Assembly (NCBI RefSeq): GCF_024267655.1
Contig: NZ_CP100595.1
Location: 620,001 to 684,000, forward strand
Direction: 5' to 3'
Origin: Arcobacter roscoffensis
Lineage (GTDB): Bacteria > Campylobacterota > Campylobacteria > Campylobacterales > Arcobacteraceae
DNA: 64,000 bases
A program made the translations under genes and the position numbers. The notes under the pieces are model-generated. The model saw only the letters and a list, made by a program, of their open reading frames with translations, had not been told where the DNA came from and did not search any database. Below are positions 18,832 through 28,320 of this stretch, one piece after another; within the stretch, counting starts at the first letter, position 1, and every line of letters begins with the position of its first letter.

Positions 18832-21054
18832 ATGATATATTTTTTTATGGCAAGAAAATCAAAAAAACTGAAATTAAATTTATTAGAAAAAGATACTCAA
18901 GAAAAAGTTGAAAATAAAATACATTTTGATACTCAAGAATCTTTACTAGCTAAAGAACATTATGGCTTTTATCTAATTGGAACTTTAACAAGAGCAACTT
19001 CAAATTATGATCCACGAATATATTTGTCTTATAATCACAAGGTTAAATATTTTAAAGAAAAATCGAAAAAACAGGCTTCTTTTAAAAAACAAATAAGAAG
19101 AAGTTTAGTAGAAGTATTTGACGGTAACGAAGATTATATGAGTTTAATAAAAGATTTCATAAATAAAAAATTATGGGATAAAACTTATAAACGTACTAAA
19201 ATCAAACATATTATTATTGGACTATCATTATTTATAAAGCATTTAAAGAGTATAAATAAGATATATCTAAGCTTTGAAGAAATAAATAAAATTGATTTAG
19301 ATTTAATATACAGTGATCATAAAAAATCAGGTCTTAATACTATTAGGAGTCTAGATATGTTTTTTGGTGAATTAGGCATACCTATTAATCAAATTCTTAT
19401 TTCAAAAAGAAATATGAATTTACCTATTAGAAAACTTGGAAAAAAACTAGATTATTCTATATCATCTAGTTTAGTCTTTCAATTTGAAAAAAATATTAAA
19501 GACTGTTTTGTTAAAACTAAAGTGATTGTTAATGAATATTGGGATTGGATTGAAGAGTTTAATTCAGTTTCATTTATAACTGATGATGATTTGTTGAGAA
19601 CATTATTTGATTTTTTAGAAGAATACCCAAATAGAAGAAATAATATTTATGTGCAATTATTATCCTTAAAACTACTTAGTGATTTTAATATGGATGTTGA
19701 TTTCTTATTTTACACTAAATCAGAAATAAAAACAAAATTAAATGCTGAACAAATTCGTAACCTAGAAATTAAAAAAATGGAATTAAAAGAAAAGTCCTTA
19801 AAGGGTAAGAATATAAATATAAAGAATAAAAAATATGCTTTTTATTGGTTACGAGAAATATTTCCTAAATATCCATTTGATAATACTATTTCAGACAAAT
19901 ATAAAAACTTAACACAATCTGAACTTCCTTTAGTGAGGAGTTGGATTAGAAAACATTTTGATGTAGCATTAAAAGATTTAGATGATAAAATGTACCCTCA
20001 AAATAATGATATTTATCCATTATATCTCTTACTATTAATTAAAACAGGTGTAAATCAGGAGGTTTTAAAGAATTGGAAAGTAAAAAGAAATACAAATGGT
20101 TTATATTCTCCTGTATGTGATGAACTTGATTTGTTTACTATTATAGATGGAACAAAAGAAAGAAGTAATTCAAAAATATCAGTTGTTTTACCAAATGATT
20201 CCTTAGTGAAAAAATATTTAGATTTTTATATTAAATGGGCTACTCCTATATACATGCATTCTGAAAGCAATAAGTTATTTCAATATGCTAATAATTCTGG
20301 TGGAATTAGTAAAAAGTATCAAGAAATAGGCAATGGCTTCTTGACTAATATAAAAAATTCACCTACTTCATTTTTTAAAGTTTATGAAATTATTGGTATC
20401 AATAGGGAAAGACTAAACGAAATAGATCATACACAAATAAGAAAAAGTCATAATTACCAGGATTTTTTGAGAGGTAAGAGTGAATATGAAAGACAATTAA
20501 AGAAAAATCACAAATCAAATGATACAACTAAAATTCATTATGAAGATCAAAACTTTGAATGGGTACAAAGTAAAAAACATAAAATTGCACTTACACAGAA
20601 TCTTATTGTTGGAATATTTAAAGGAGAAATTACAAGAGAAGAACACAAAACAGCGAATTTATTTGTAGTTGGACCAATGTCTGACTGTAAGAATAATAGA
20701 ATGCCTACGTTTGAAAACACACCTGTGCTTAAAGAAAATGAATTTTGTATTGATTGGACTAAGTGTTTAAGTGGTTGTGATAAGTCTTGTGTGATTCCTA
20801 AAGTTCATGGTCCTGTAATTTTTTCATGGATTAATTATATGGATGAGCAAAGAAATGATTTTGTAAGAGAACAAGATTGGGAGAAGGAGTATTTCATAGA
20901 TTATCAATCAGCTCAAAATACTATAACACATTTTACTCAAGAAGAAATTGATTTTTCTAAAAAAGAAGCCGATAAATATAATAACTTTGTGAAAATGAAG
21001 TTTTCAAGAACTGTAAAATTGAAAGGATATACTAGTGAAGAATGTATTAACTAA
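18832..21054 (+). CDS. Gin-type tyrosine recombinase 1 (degenerate catalytic set)
   Basis: The first gene of the island encodes 740 residues. An N-terminal SAM-like region (about 75-215) and a C-terminal region resembling the tyrosine recombinase catalytic domain (about 390-590) are visible. The catalytic boxes look altered: box I reads TGVNQEVL where active enzymes have TG.R..EL, and box II reads DHTQIRKSH with R537 but Thr in place of the His of HxxR. A KNHKSNDTTKIHYE segment holds a possible nucleophile Tyr. A Cys cluster (FCIDWTKCLSGCDKSC) lies near the C-terminus. An alternative start ATG at 18847 (MARKSKK) is possible because neither start has a clear ribosome binding site. GInt family work reports that all four gin genes are needed, so it may be a structural recombinase partner. 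Confidence 0.8.
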   Translation: MIYFFMARKSKKLKLNLLEKDTQEKVENKIHFDTQESLLAKEHYGFYLIGTLTRATSNYDPRIYLSYNHKVKYFKEKSKKQASFKKQIRRSLVEVFDGNEDYMSLIKDFINKKLWDKTYKRTKIKHIIIGLSLFIKHLKSINKIYLSFEEINKIDLDLIYSDHKKSGLNTIRSLDMFFGELGIPINQILISKRNMNLPIRKLGKKLDYSISSSLVFQFEKNIKDCFVKTKVIVNEYWDWIEEFNSVSFITDDDLLRTLFDFLEEYPNRRNNIYVQLLSLKLLSDFNMDVDFLFYTKSEIKTKLNAEQIRNLEIKKMELKEKSLKGKNINIKNKKYAFYWLREIFPKYPFDNTISDKYKNLTQSELPLVRSWIRKHFDVALKDLDDKMYPQNNDIYPLYLLLLIKTGVNQEVLKNWKVKRNTNGLYSPVCDELDLFTIIDGTKERSNSKISVVLPNDSLVKKYLDFYIKWATPIYMHSESNKLFQYANNSGGISKKYQEIGNGFLTNIKNSPTSFFKVYEIIGINRERLNEIDHTQIRKSHNYQDFLRGKSEYERQLKKNHKSNDTTKIHYEDQNFEWVQSKKHKIALTQNLIVGIFKGEITREEHKTANLFVVGPMSDCKNNRMPTFENTPVLKENEFCIDWTKCLSGCDKSCVIPKVHGPVIFSWINYMDEQRNDFVREQDWEKEYFIDYQSAQNTITHFTQEEIDFSKKEADKYNNFVKMKFSRTVKLKGYTSEECIN

Positions 21055-22933
21055 ATTAGAAAATGTAACAACAGAAAAAGAGTTATATTCATTATTTAAA
21101 GATGAAAAGTTTCCTAATTCTGGAAACTCTAATTTTTTTGATAGAAGTATTTCTCTTGTAGCTACTGGGGGTATTTTAACAAATTATGAAGTAAAAGTTG
21201 AAGGTATACCTGGTTTTTATATTAGATTATTACTTTTTCTTAAACTAAGTGGTTTAATGGGTAATATTCCTAAAGGAAATGGTCAATACTCTTATTTTGG
21301 TTACTTACATTCTTTTATGTATACAGTAACTAACTATAGCAACATTAAAAGGATAGACGACATTGATAGTAATATTGTGGACAAATATATAATTGATAAT
21401 GTAGACATAGAAAAATTTACTAGTACACATATTAGGAAAAAAATATTGACTTTTACAGAATATCTAAGTTTTAATATAAAACTTCCTTTTTTTCTCCAAG
21501 TAAATGAACAAATATTGGAATCGGTAAGATTTAAACAATTAGTTTCTGATGGTAAGAAGGAAGCTGTAGAGAAAATTAATGGAGTTGGATTAAGGAAAAC
21601 ATATCCTTTAGTTGATTTAAAAATTATTATATCAGACTCAATAAATTATATTGAGTCTCACTCAAATGATTGCTTAGAAGCTGCAAGAATTTATAAAAAA
21701 ATTCAAAATCTTAATTCTGAGTTAAAATATAGAACTATTTATAAAGTATTTATGGAAACTGAGATTCAATTTGAAGAGCCCATATTAAAAAAAATACAAA
21801 AGAAAGTACTTCTAAGTAAGACAAAATATTTAAATGCTGGAAATGGCAAAAATTTAGGTAGAAGTATTAATGAAATCCCTGTAAACTCTTTACATAGATG
21901 TGTAGAACAATTAGAAGTATCTTGTGTTGCTGTTATTTTGTTAATGACTGGTATGCGAGTTGGTGAATTAACTATGCTTGATAGAAATATAGAAATATCT
22001 CATGATGAACATTATTATTTAGACCGTATTGTATATAAAACTGCTGAAACTGCTGATGGAGAAAGTTTATCTATGCCTGTACCTCTTATTTGTAAAAAGG
22101 CATTAGAAATATTATCTGAATTAGCATATATAAAAGATGGTAAAAAAACAGGGAGTATAATATTAACTGCTTTAGAATATAAAAACGTACAAAGTGTCAG
22201 ACCAATAAGAATTAACCAATTACTAATAAGATATTGTGAAAGATTGAATTTAGATCCGATCACACCTCACCAGTTTAGACATGCGATGGCTTTTTTGATA
22301 GTACATATAAATGAAAGTGATGGATTGGAACTTGCTAGAATGTTTCTTGGACATTCCTCAATAATAATGACATTACAATACATGGCTTATTATAATAATG
22401 AAATAAAAGATGCAATTGACGAATTAACAAAAGAAGAGTCTATTTATTTTGTAGAAAAAATTACTAAATATGTATATGAGAAAAAAAAGATATTTGGTTA
22501 CAAAGGTGAGAGGTTAATGCCTAATCATAAGTTTGCAGGACAACAAGTAGAAGATTTTGTAAAATTAATGAGAAAGGGTCTTTTGAAGTTAATTGAAGAA
22601 GAAAAGTTAGCAATAATTCAAACACCAGTTAGTTTATGCATGCATGATTTATCTAAATATGAAGACTTATCTTGTCAAAGAGGATTTAATATAAAAGATA
22701 TCGTTGCTAATGGTCCAGCTCCATCAAGATGTAAGGGTGCTAATTGTGCTAATGCTTTATTTTTTGAAGAACATATAGAAAAGTTGAAAGATAATATGTA
22801 TGCAGATATAGAACCTTCTTTAAAAGAAAGATTAGAAAAAAATACTTATTTTATGGAAGCAGGTGGCTTTGAACAAGATCCTTATAGAAAAGTAATAAAA
22901 GATTATGATAATTATAAAAAAACTGGATCATAA
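21035..22933 (+). CDS. Gin-type tyrosine recombinase 2
   Basis: The 632-residue protein has a full catalytic set: R308 in TGMRVGEL, H412-x-x-R415 in TPHQFRHAM, the LGHSS motif, and nucleophile Y449 in TLQYMAY. A core-binding region (about 60-175) precedes it. After the catalytic domain a long tail carries a Cys/His cluster (SLCMHDLSKYEDLSCQ; PSRCKGANCANALFF) that may bind zinc. The start is a GTG inside the previous gene (20-base overlap) behind AAAGGAT. It is the second gene of the four-gene recombination operon. Confidence 0.88.
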   Translation: MKNVLTKLENVTTEKELYSLFKDEKFPNSGNSNFFDRSISLVATGGILTNYEVKVEGIPGFYIRLLLFLKLSGLMGNIPKGNGQYSYFGYLHSFMYTVTNYSNIKRIDDIDSNIVDKYIIDNVDIEKFTSTHIRKKILTFTEYLSFNIKLPFFLQVNEQILESVRFKQLVSDGKKEAVEKINGVGLRKTYPLVDLKIIISDSINYIESHSNDCLEAARIYKKIQNLNSELKYRTIYKVFMETEIQFEEPILKKIQKKVLLSKTKYLNAGNGKNLGRSINEIPVNSLHRCVEQLEVSCVAVILLMTGMRVGELTMLDRNIEISHDEHYYLDRIVYKTAETADGESLSMPVPLICKKALEILSELAYIKDGKKTGSIILTALEYKNVQSVRPIRINQLLIRYCERLNLDPITPHQFRHAMAFLIVHINESDGLELARMFLGHSSIIMTLQYMAYYNNEIKDAIDELTKEESIYFVEKITKYVYEKKKIFGYKGERLMPNHKFAGQQVEDFVKLMRKGLLKLIEEEKLAIIQTPVSLCMHDLSKYEDLSCQRGFNIKDIVANGPAPSRCKGANCANALFFEEHIEKLKDNMYADIEPSLKERLEKNTYFMEAGGFEQDPYRKVIKDYDNYKKTGS

Positions 22934-22935
22934 GT

Positions 22936-23400
22936 ATGGCAAGAGATACAAAAGATATTAGAGACTTAAAGTTAAAAGCATTGAGTGAAGCTATAGATAT
23001 ACTTAAAAATGAATCTACACCAACTTCTAATAATGTAACTATATCAAAAGTTATTGATTTGGCAAATGAATTGTATGACAGTAAATTGCCAACAAAAATT
23101 AGTCCTACGAGTTTAAAAAAACCCACTAGTATTGAATTTAAAACATTAAAAGAAGAGATTGAGAGTTATAAAAAAGAACATAAGAAAATTAAAAGTACTG
23201 TATCTAAAAAATCAATAGATGAAGTTAAAAGACTCAAAAATCAAATAGATAACTTATTAATAGAAATATCAAAATATTATGATGATAAATTATTGCTAAA
23301 TGAAGAACTTATCCAAAAAGAAAAAACTATTAAAAAATTAAAGAATGAAAGAGACTTGTATTTTAATAAAATTAAGTTATTAGAAAGTCAATTAAAATGA
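22936..23400 (+). CDS. Small helical gin-operon protein
   Basis: The 154-residue protein is highly charged and predicted all-helical, with a coiled coil across about 70-154 (repeated Lys/Glu and Leu/Ile). It starts two bases after recombinase 2 and its stop overlaps the start of recombinase 3 (ATGA). GInt elements encode a small helix-loop-helix protein in the gin operon that is essential for integration and excision, and this gene matches it in size, composition and position. I did not assign a gin letter because the order could not be verified. Confidence 0.75.
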   Translation: MARDTKDIRDLKLKALSEAIDILKNESTPTSNNVTISKVIDLANELYDSKLPTKISPTSLKKPTSIEFKTLKEEIESYKKEHKKIKSTVSKKSIDEVKRLKNQIDNLLIEISKYYDDKLLLNEELIQKEKTIKKLKNERDLYFNKIKLLESQLK

Positions 23401-24797
23401 ATATTGAAACAAAAACAATTTCACACCCTAATTTAAAAAATAGAGAAATTACATTACTTTTAGTTAATAATAATATAGATATTCCATCAACAGAGTTTTT
23501 CATTTATGAATCAAGATATGGAGGTAGACATGGTTCTTTATTGGGAAAGAGTAGTCATTCAAGTATTGCTTTTCAAATAGCAGAATTATATCGTCATTTA
23601 AATGAAATGGGTTTAAAATGGAATGAGGCTACAGAAAATGAAATAAGAATAATAAGAAATGCAATGTTGTGTTGGGATACAAATAACAACAAAGACTATA
23701 AAAGTTATCCATATGAACCTATTAAAAATGATTCAATGAATCATAAATTAAATACTTGGTTCAAATTTTATAAGTATATGGAAAAAATCAATATTTCAAA
23801 TAACATGGTTTTAACTACAAGAAAGTCTAAAAAATTTAAACCAAAAGGATTACTAAATCACTTAGATAAAAGATCTAGTTTAATTGAACATGAATACGTA
23901 GATACATGGACTTTAAAAGTAAAACCTTCTCCTAAATTTTTATCTTATCATGCATTAAGTAGAACAGAGTTCTCTAAACTAAGACAACATTTACGAAATA
24001 TAGATGTTGTTTATGAAATGATTGTTTTATTTATGGTTGAGACAGGGTTGAGAATTACGGCTGCTTTAGAAGCTGTTGAATCTGACTTTAAAGGATTATT
24101 AAAGTTGTATGCAAGTGGAAAAGGAATTAATGATATAACTAAAAAGTCATATATAGCAAAAGGAGGTGATATTAAACAATATGATTTACCTTTAAGAACT
24201 ATGCAAGAAATAAATGATAATTATTTAATAAGAATATATAATGAACGTAAGTATCTTTATGAAGAAAGATGTGAAAGACTTAATATTGAGATAAATGATA
24301 GTCTAATTTGGATTTCAAAACGAGGGAAAGAAATAAAAAAACATGATGTTTGGACTGTATTTAATGAAGTATCTGAAAAAATGGGAAGAACTGTAAATAA
24401 GATTACTCCTCACTGGTTAAGACATACATTTGCAACATGGACTATTATGGATGTTGCAAATGTAAAGGGAATACCACTTGAAAATACAGGGGTTACACCT
24501 AATCCTTTATTGATTTCTGCTTTACAACAAAAACTTGGTCATGCTGATGTTATAACTACAATGAGATATATTGCTACAGCATTAAAACTAATGGGTTTAG
24601 ATTTAAATGACGGAGGAGTCAAAGTATCACTAAGAACATTTTTACAAGATAAAAAATCTCAGGAATTAGTAAAAAGAGAAGCAAAAATAGAATTTGGTGA
24701 TAATTTTGATGAAGAAAATTTTGATGTTGTAAAATACGCACTCTCAAGAGAAATCGTTATAGATGATGAATTAGTTCAAAGTAAAAACTATAATTAA
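23397..24797 (+). CDS. Gin-type tyrosine recombinase 3
   Basis: The 466-residue protein has a complete catalytic set: R219 in TGLRITAAL, H339-x-x-R342 in TPHWLRHTF, KLGHAD, and nucleophile Y391 in TTMRYIA. The N-terminal half (about 50-130) contains a core-binding-like helical region. It starts in an ATGA overlap with the small helical protein, so the four gin-like genes are one translational unit. It is followed by a 149-base gap before the cargo. Confidence 0.88.
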   Translation: MNIETKTISHPNLKNREITLLLVNNNIDIPSTEFFIYESRYGGRHGSLLGKSSHSSIAFQIAELYRHLNEMGLKWNEATENEIRIIRNAMLCWDTNNNKDYKSYPYEPIKNDSMNHKLNTWFKFYKYMEKINISNNMVLTTRKSKKFKPKGLLNHLDKRSSLIEHEYVDTWTLKVKPSPKFLSYHALSRTEFSKLRQHLRNIDVVYEMIVLFMVETGLRITAALEAVESDFKGLLKLYASGKGINDITKKSYIAKGGDIKQYDLPLRTMQEINDNYLIRIYNERKYLYEERCERLNIEINDSLIWISKRGKEIKKHDVWTVFNEVSEKMGRTVNKITPHWLRHTFATWTIMDVANVKGIPLENTGVTPNPLLISALQQKLGHADVITTMRYIATALKLMGLDLNDGGVKVSLRTFLQDKKSQELVKREAKIEFGDNFDEENFDVVKYALSREIVIDDELVQSKNYN

Positions 24798-24946
24798 ATA
24801 AAATAAGAGATATTTATTTTAAATTTAATAGTTCTTGCTATGATGTGAAGTTATTTTATGAAATACTATTTATAGTTTAAATAAAACAATAATTTAATAA
24901 TATTTAGATAAAATAACTTAAATGATATATTAGGATAAATAATATA
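24798..24946 (+). promoter_or_regulatory. Gap between recombinase operon and cargo, likely cargo promoter
   Basis: This AT-rich stretch holds a -10-like TATGAT at 24839-24844 after TTCTTGC, and a second A/T-rich run just before hsdM. No terminator hairpin is evident after the recombinase gene. It is the natural place for the promoter of the restriction/Kiwa operon. Confidence 0.4.
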
Positions 24947-26506
24947 ATGGCAAAAGCTAAAAAGCAAAAGAGTATTGAAGAGACACTATGGGATAGTGCA
25001 AATAAGTTGAGAGGAACAGTTGAATCATCTGAGTACAAACATATTGTATTAAGTCTTATATTTTTAAAATTTGTAAGTGATACATTTGAAGAGAGAAAAG
25101 AACAGTTAATAGAACAAGGTCAAGAAACATTTGTTGATATGGTAGAGTTTTATACTATGGAGAATGTTTTTTATCTTCCTGAAAACTCACGTTGGTCATA
25201 TATCAAACAAAATGCAAAGCAAGATGATATAGCACTTAAAATAGATACAGCATTATCTACAGTTGAAAAAAACAATCCATCTTTAAAAGGTGCATTACCT
25301 GATAACTACTTCTCAAGATTAGGACTTGATGTAAGTAAACTATCTGCTTTAATAGATACTATCAATAACATCAATACTATAGAAGACAAAGGTCATGATA
25401 TAGTTGGTCGTGTATATGAATACTTTTTAAGTAAATTTGCCATAGCTGAAGGTAAAGGAAAAGGAGAGTTCTATACTCCAAAATCTATCGTAAATCTTAT
25501 AGCAAATATGATAGAGCCATACAAAGGTAAAATCTATGACCCTGCTTGTGGTTCAGGTGGTATGTTTGTACAGTCTATGAAGTTTATAGAAGCTCATAAA
25601 GGGAATAAAAAAGACATTTCTATATATGGACAAGAATATACATCAACTACATATAAACTAGCAAAGATGAACTTAGCAATTAGAGGAATATCTGCAAATC
25701 TTGGAGATGTACCAGCTGATACATTTGCAAAAGATCAACACAAAGATTTAAAAGCTGATTTTATTATGGCTAATCCTCCTTTTAATCAAAAAGATTGGAG
25801 AGGAGCAAATGAACTTCTAGATGATCCAAGATGGTCAGGATATGAAGTACCACCAACATCAAATGCAAACTATGGATGGATACTTAATATGGTATCAAAA
25901 TTATCTCAAAATGGTGTAGCAGGATTTATCCTTGCAAATGGAGCATTAAGTGGTGGTGGAGATGAATATAAAATAAGAAAACAGCTAATAGAAAATGATT
26001 TAGTAGAATCTATTGTTATCTTACCTAGAAACCTTTTCTATACAACAGATATTAGTGTTACTATTTGGATTTTAAATGCAAACAAAAACAAAAGAGAGTT
26101 TGAGCAAAATGGTGTAAATAAAATTCATAGAGATAGAACAGATGAAATATTATTCATGGACTTAAGACAAAAGGGTATTCCATTTGAAAAGAAATATACT
26201 CAATTAGATATTGAAACAATAGATGAAATTTCATCTATTTACCATACTTGGCAAAGTGATAAAGACAAGTATGCAGATATAGCTGAATATTGCTACAGTG
26301 CTTCAATAGATGAAATTGTTAAAAAAGACTATTCCCTAGTTCCTAGTAAATATATTGAGTTTGTAAATAGGGATGAGAATATAGACTTTGATACAAAGAT
26401 GACAGCTTTAAAAGATGAGTTTACACAACTACTAAAAGATGAAGAACAATCAAAACAAGAATTATTAACAGTATTTAAAGAGTTGGGTTATGAAATCAAA
26501 CTATAA
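24947..26506 (+). CDS. hsdM: Type I restriction-modification system methyltransferase subunit
   Basis: HsdM transfers methyl groups from S-adenosylmethionine to adenine in the target chosen by HsdS. The 519 residues show the HsdM N-terminal helical domain (ETLWDSANKLRG), GEFYTPKSIV near 173, the SAM-binding DPACGSGGMF near 199 and the catalytic motif NPPF in IMANPPFNQKDW. Length and motif order are normal. It overlaps hsdS by 17 bases. It is the first cargo gene, directly after the recombinase operon. Confidence 0.96.
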   Translation: MAKAKKQKSIEETLWDSANKLRGTVESSEYKHIVLSLIFLKFVSDTFEERKEQLIEQGQETFVDMVEFYTMENVFYLPENSRWSYIKQNAKQDDIALKIDTALSTVEKNNPSLKGALPDNYFSRLGLDVSKLSALIDTINNINTIEDKGHDIVGRVYEYFLSKFAIAEGKGKGEFYTPKSIVNLIANMIEPYKGKIYDPACGSGGMFVQSMKFIEAHKGNKKDISIYGQEYTSTTYKLAKMNLAIRGISANLGDVPADTFAKDQHKDLKADFIMANPPFNQKDWRGANELLDDPRWSGYEVPPTSNANYGWILNMVSKLSQNGVAGFILANGALSGGGDEYKIRKQLIENDLVESIVILPRNLFYTTDISVTIWILNANKNKREFEQNGVNKIHRDRTDEILFMDLRQKGIPFEKKYTQLDIETIDEISSIYHTWQSDKDKYADIAEYCYSASIDEIVKKDYSLVPSKYIEFVNRDENIDFDTKMTALKDEFTQLLKDEEQSKQELLTVFKELGYEIKL

Positions 26507-27728
26507 AAAGCTTGGTGAGTATATTAGATCTATAAACAATAGAAATAAGGAGCTAATTTCTGAAGATTTACAAGGACTTAGTATGTCGAAAGAATTTAGA
26601 AAAAGTACTTCAAATATTATCGGTACAGATTTAAAAAATTATAAGTTGGTTTATAAGCATCAATTTGCTTGTGATTTTATGTCAATTATTCGTGTACACA
26701 AATTTCCTGTAGTTTTACATGTAGAGATAGAACCAATAATTGTTTCACCAGCATATACTGTCTTTGAAGTGATTGATGAAGAGGTACTCAACCCACAGTA
26801 TTTGATGATGTGGCTTAGAAGAACTGAGTATGATAGATATGCAGACTTTAGGTGTGATAGTGCTATAAGAGGTGGTTTTAAATGGGAAGAATTATGTGAA
26901 TCAGAAATTCCAATTCCATCAATAGAAAAACAAAGAGAGATAGTAAAAGAGTATCACTCTATTACAGATAGAATCAAACTAAATGAACAATTAAACCAAA
27001 AACTAGAAGATACAGTACAAAGTATATATACAGAGTGGTTTGTAAATTTTGAATTTCCAGATGAAAATGGTAAGCCATATAAATCTAGTGGTGGGGAAAT
27101 GGTTTTTTGTGATGAATTGGATAGAGAGATTCCTAAGGGGTGGGAACTATTACCATTATCTGATTATTGTGATATTAATTTCAGTAAGAGAATCTTTCTT
27201 TCTGAATATACAACAGAGGGTGTACCTTTTTATCGAAGTAAAGAGATTATATTAAAAAAACAAGGCAAGTCAATTTCAAATGAACTGTATATATCAAGAG
27301 AAAGATATTCTGAAATAATAAGTAGATTTGGTGCTATTTCAAAAGGTGATATTTTATTGTCAGCTGTTGGCACTATTGGAGTTAGTTATATGGTTCAAGA
27401 AGAAGAGTTTTATTTTAAAGATGGGAATCTTTTCTGGTTCAGGAATTTTAAAGATGATAGCATAAATTCTTATCTATATGAATGGATGCAGAATGAAGAA
27501 TTTAAAAAAGCTATAGATGAAATCACTTTTGGTTCAACTCAAAAGGTAATTACTACAACAGCGTTATATGAAGTAAAAGTACTATTACCTTCTAAAAAAA
27601 TCAGAGAAAAGTTTAGCAATCTTAGTAGCACTATAAGAAACAATATTAATATGAATAACCATCTGACTTTTTGCCTTGAAGAATTACAAGAAACTTTACT
27701 TTCAAAAATGGCAACTATAGAGGGGTAA
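26490..27728 (+). CDS. hsdS: Type I restriction-modification system specificity subunit
   Basis: The 412 residues show the two-repeat design of HsdS: target recognition domain 1 (about 1-150), a conserved helix (about 150-190, SIEKQREIVKEYHSITDRIKLNEQL), target domain 2 (about 205-365), and a final helix (about 375-405, NNINMNNHLTFCLEELQETLLSKM). The recognised sequence cannot be read from the protein. The end of the protein is closely followed (10 bases) by kwaA rather than hsdR, which is unusual. Confidence 0.93.
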   Translation: MKSNYKKLGEYIRSINNRNKELISEDLQGLSMSKEFRKSTSNIIGTDLKNYKLVYKHQFACDFMSIIRVHKFPVVLHVEIEPIIVSPAYTVFEVIDEEVLNPQYLMMWLRRTEYDRYADFRCDSAIRGGFKWEELCESEIPIPSIEKQREIVKEYHSITDRIKLNEQLNQKLEDTVQSIYTEWFVNFEFPDENGKPYKSSGGEMVFCDELDREIPKGWELLPLSDYCDINFSKRIFLSEYTTEGVPFYRSKEIILKKQGKSISNELYISRERYSEIISRFGAISKGDILLSAVGTIGVSYMVQEEEFYFKDGNLFWFRNFKDDSINSYLYEWMQNEEFKKAIDEITFGSTQKVITTTALYEVKVLLPSKKIREKFSNLSSTIRNNINMNNHLTFCLEELQETLLSKMATIEG

Positions 27729-27738
27729 GGAGTAGATA

Positions 27739-28320
27739 ATGAATGATAATTTTAGAAAAATCAATTTATACATATTGTCACTAGGGCTTTTATTTGCATT
27801 TTTCATTATTATTACTATTAAATTTCCTGATGACTGTTTCAATATTAAAGATTTAGAAGATTGGAAAGATATTCTATTATCAAATATCATCCCAATCATT
27901 TGCCTAGTTATGCTTTCTTACAGTTTATTTGCATATAAAAAATTTGAATTTGATTTAAAAGGAACTACAAGTATTCCATTTGAAGTAACAAAAGTTGAAA
28001 GTATTAATTATGAACACTTAACTTTTTTAGCAACATATATTATTCCATTAATAAGTTTTGATTTCGGAAGTATAAGACAGATGATTGTTTTAGGGGTATT
28101 ACTCATTGTAATGGGTGTGATATATATAAAAACAGATTTATTTTATGCAAATCCATCATTAGCATTACTAGGGTTTTTTATCTATAAAGCTAATGGTTCT
28201 TTTAAAAATGGAGATAGAGAAAATATAGTGATTATCAGTCGTGAAAAAATAATACTTGGGCAGAAAGTATCATATATAAAGCTTGATGATAGAATTTATT
28301 ATGCAAAAGGAGCAAATTAG
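27739..28320 (+). CDS. kwaA: Kiwa anti-phage protein KwaA (membrane subunit)
   Basis: The 193-residue protein has about four transmembrane segments (about 9-27, 46-66, 90-107, 112-130) and a KTDLFYANPSLALLG motif followed by a charged C-terminal tail. Size, topology, the N-terminal ILSLGLLFAF..IIKFPDDC pattern and an adjacent DUF4868 gene match KwaA. In Kiwa, KwaA sits in the inner membrane, responds to phage infection and works with KwaB. Its TAG stop overlaps the GTG of kwaB by one base, so the two are coupled. Both lie inside a type I restriction operon. Confidence 0.85.
   Translation: MNDNFRKINLYILSLGLLFAFFIIITIKFPDDCFNIKDLEDWKDILLSNIIPIICLVMLSYSLFAYKKFEFDLKGTTSIPFEVTKVESINYEHLTFLATYIIPLISFDFGSIRQMIVLGVLLIVMGVIYIKTDLFYANPSLALLGFFIYKANGSFKNGDRENIVIISREKIILGQKVSYIKLDDRIYYAKGAN

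Noticed and set aside
18832..24797. Tn554-like transposon or conjugative element
   Set aside because: Tn554 has two larger recombinase genes plus a small one, not three recombinases with a small helical protein between them; no relaxase, coupling or mating genes are present.
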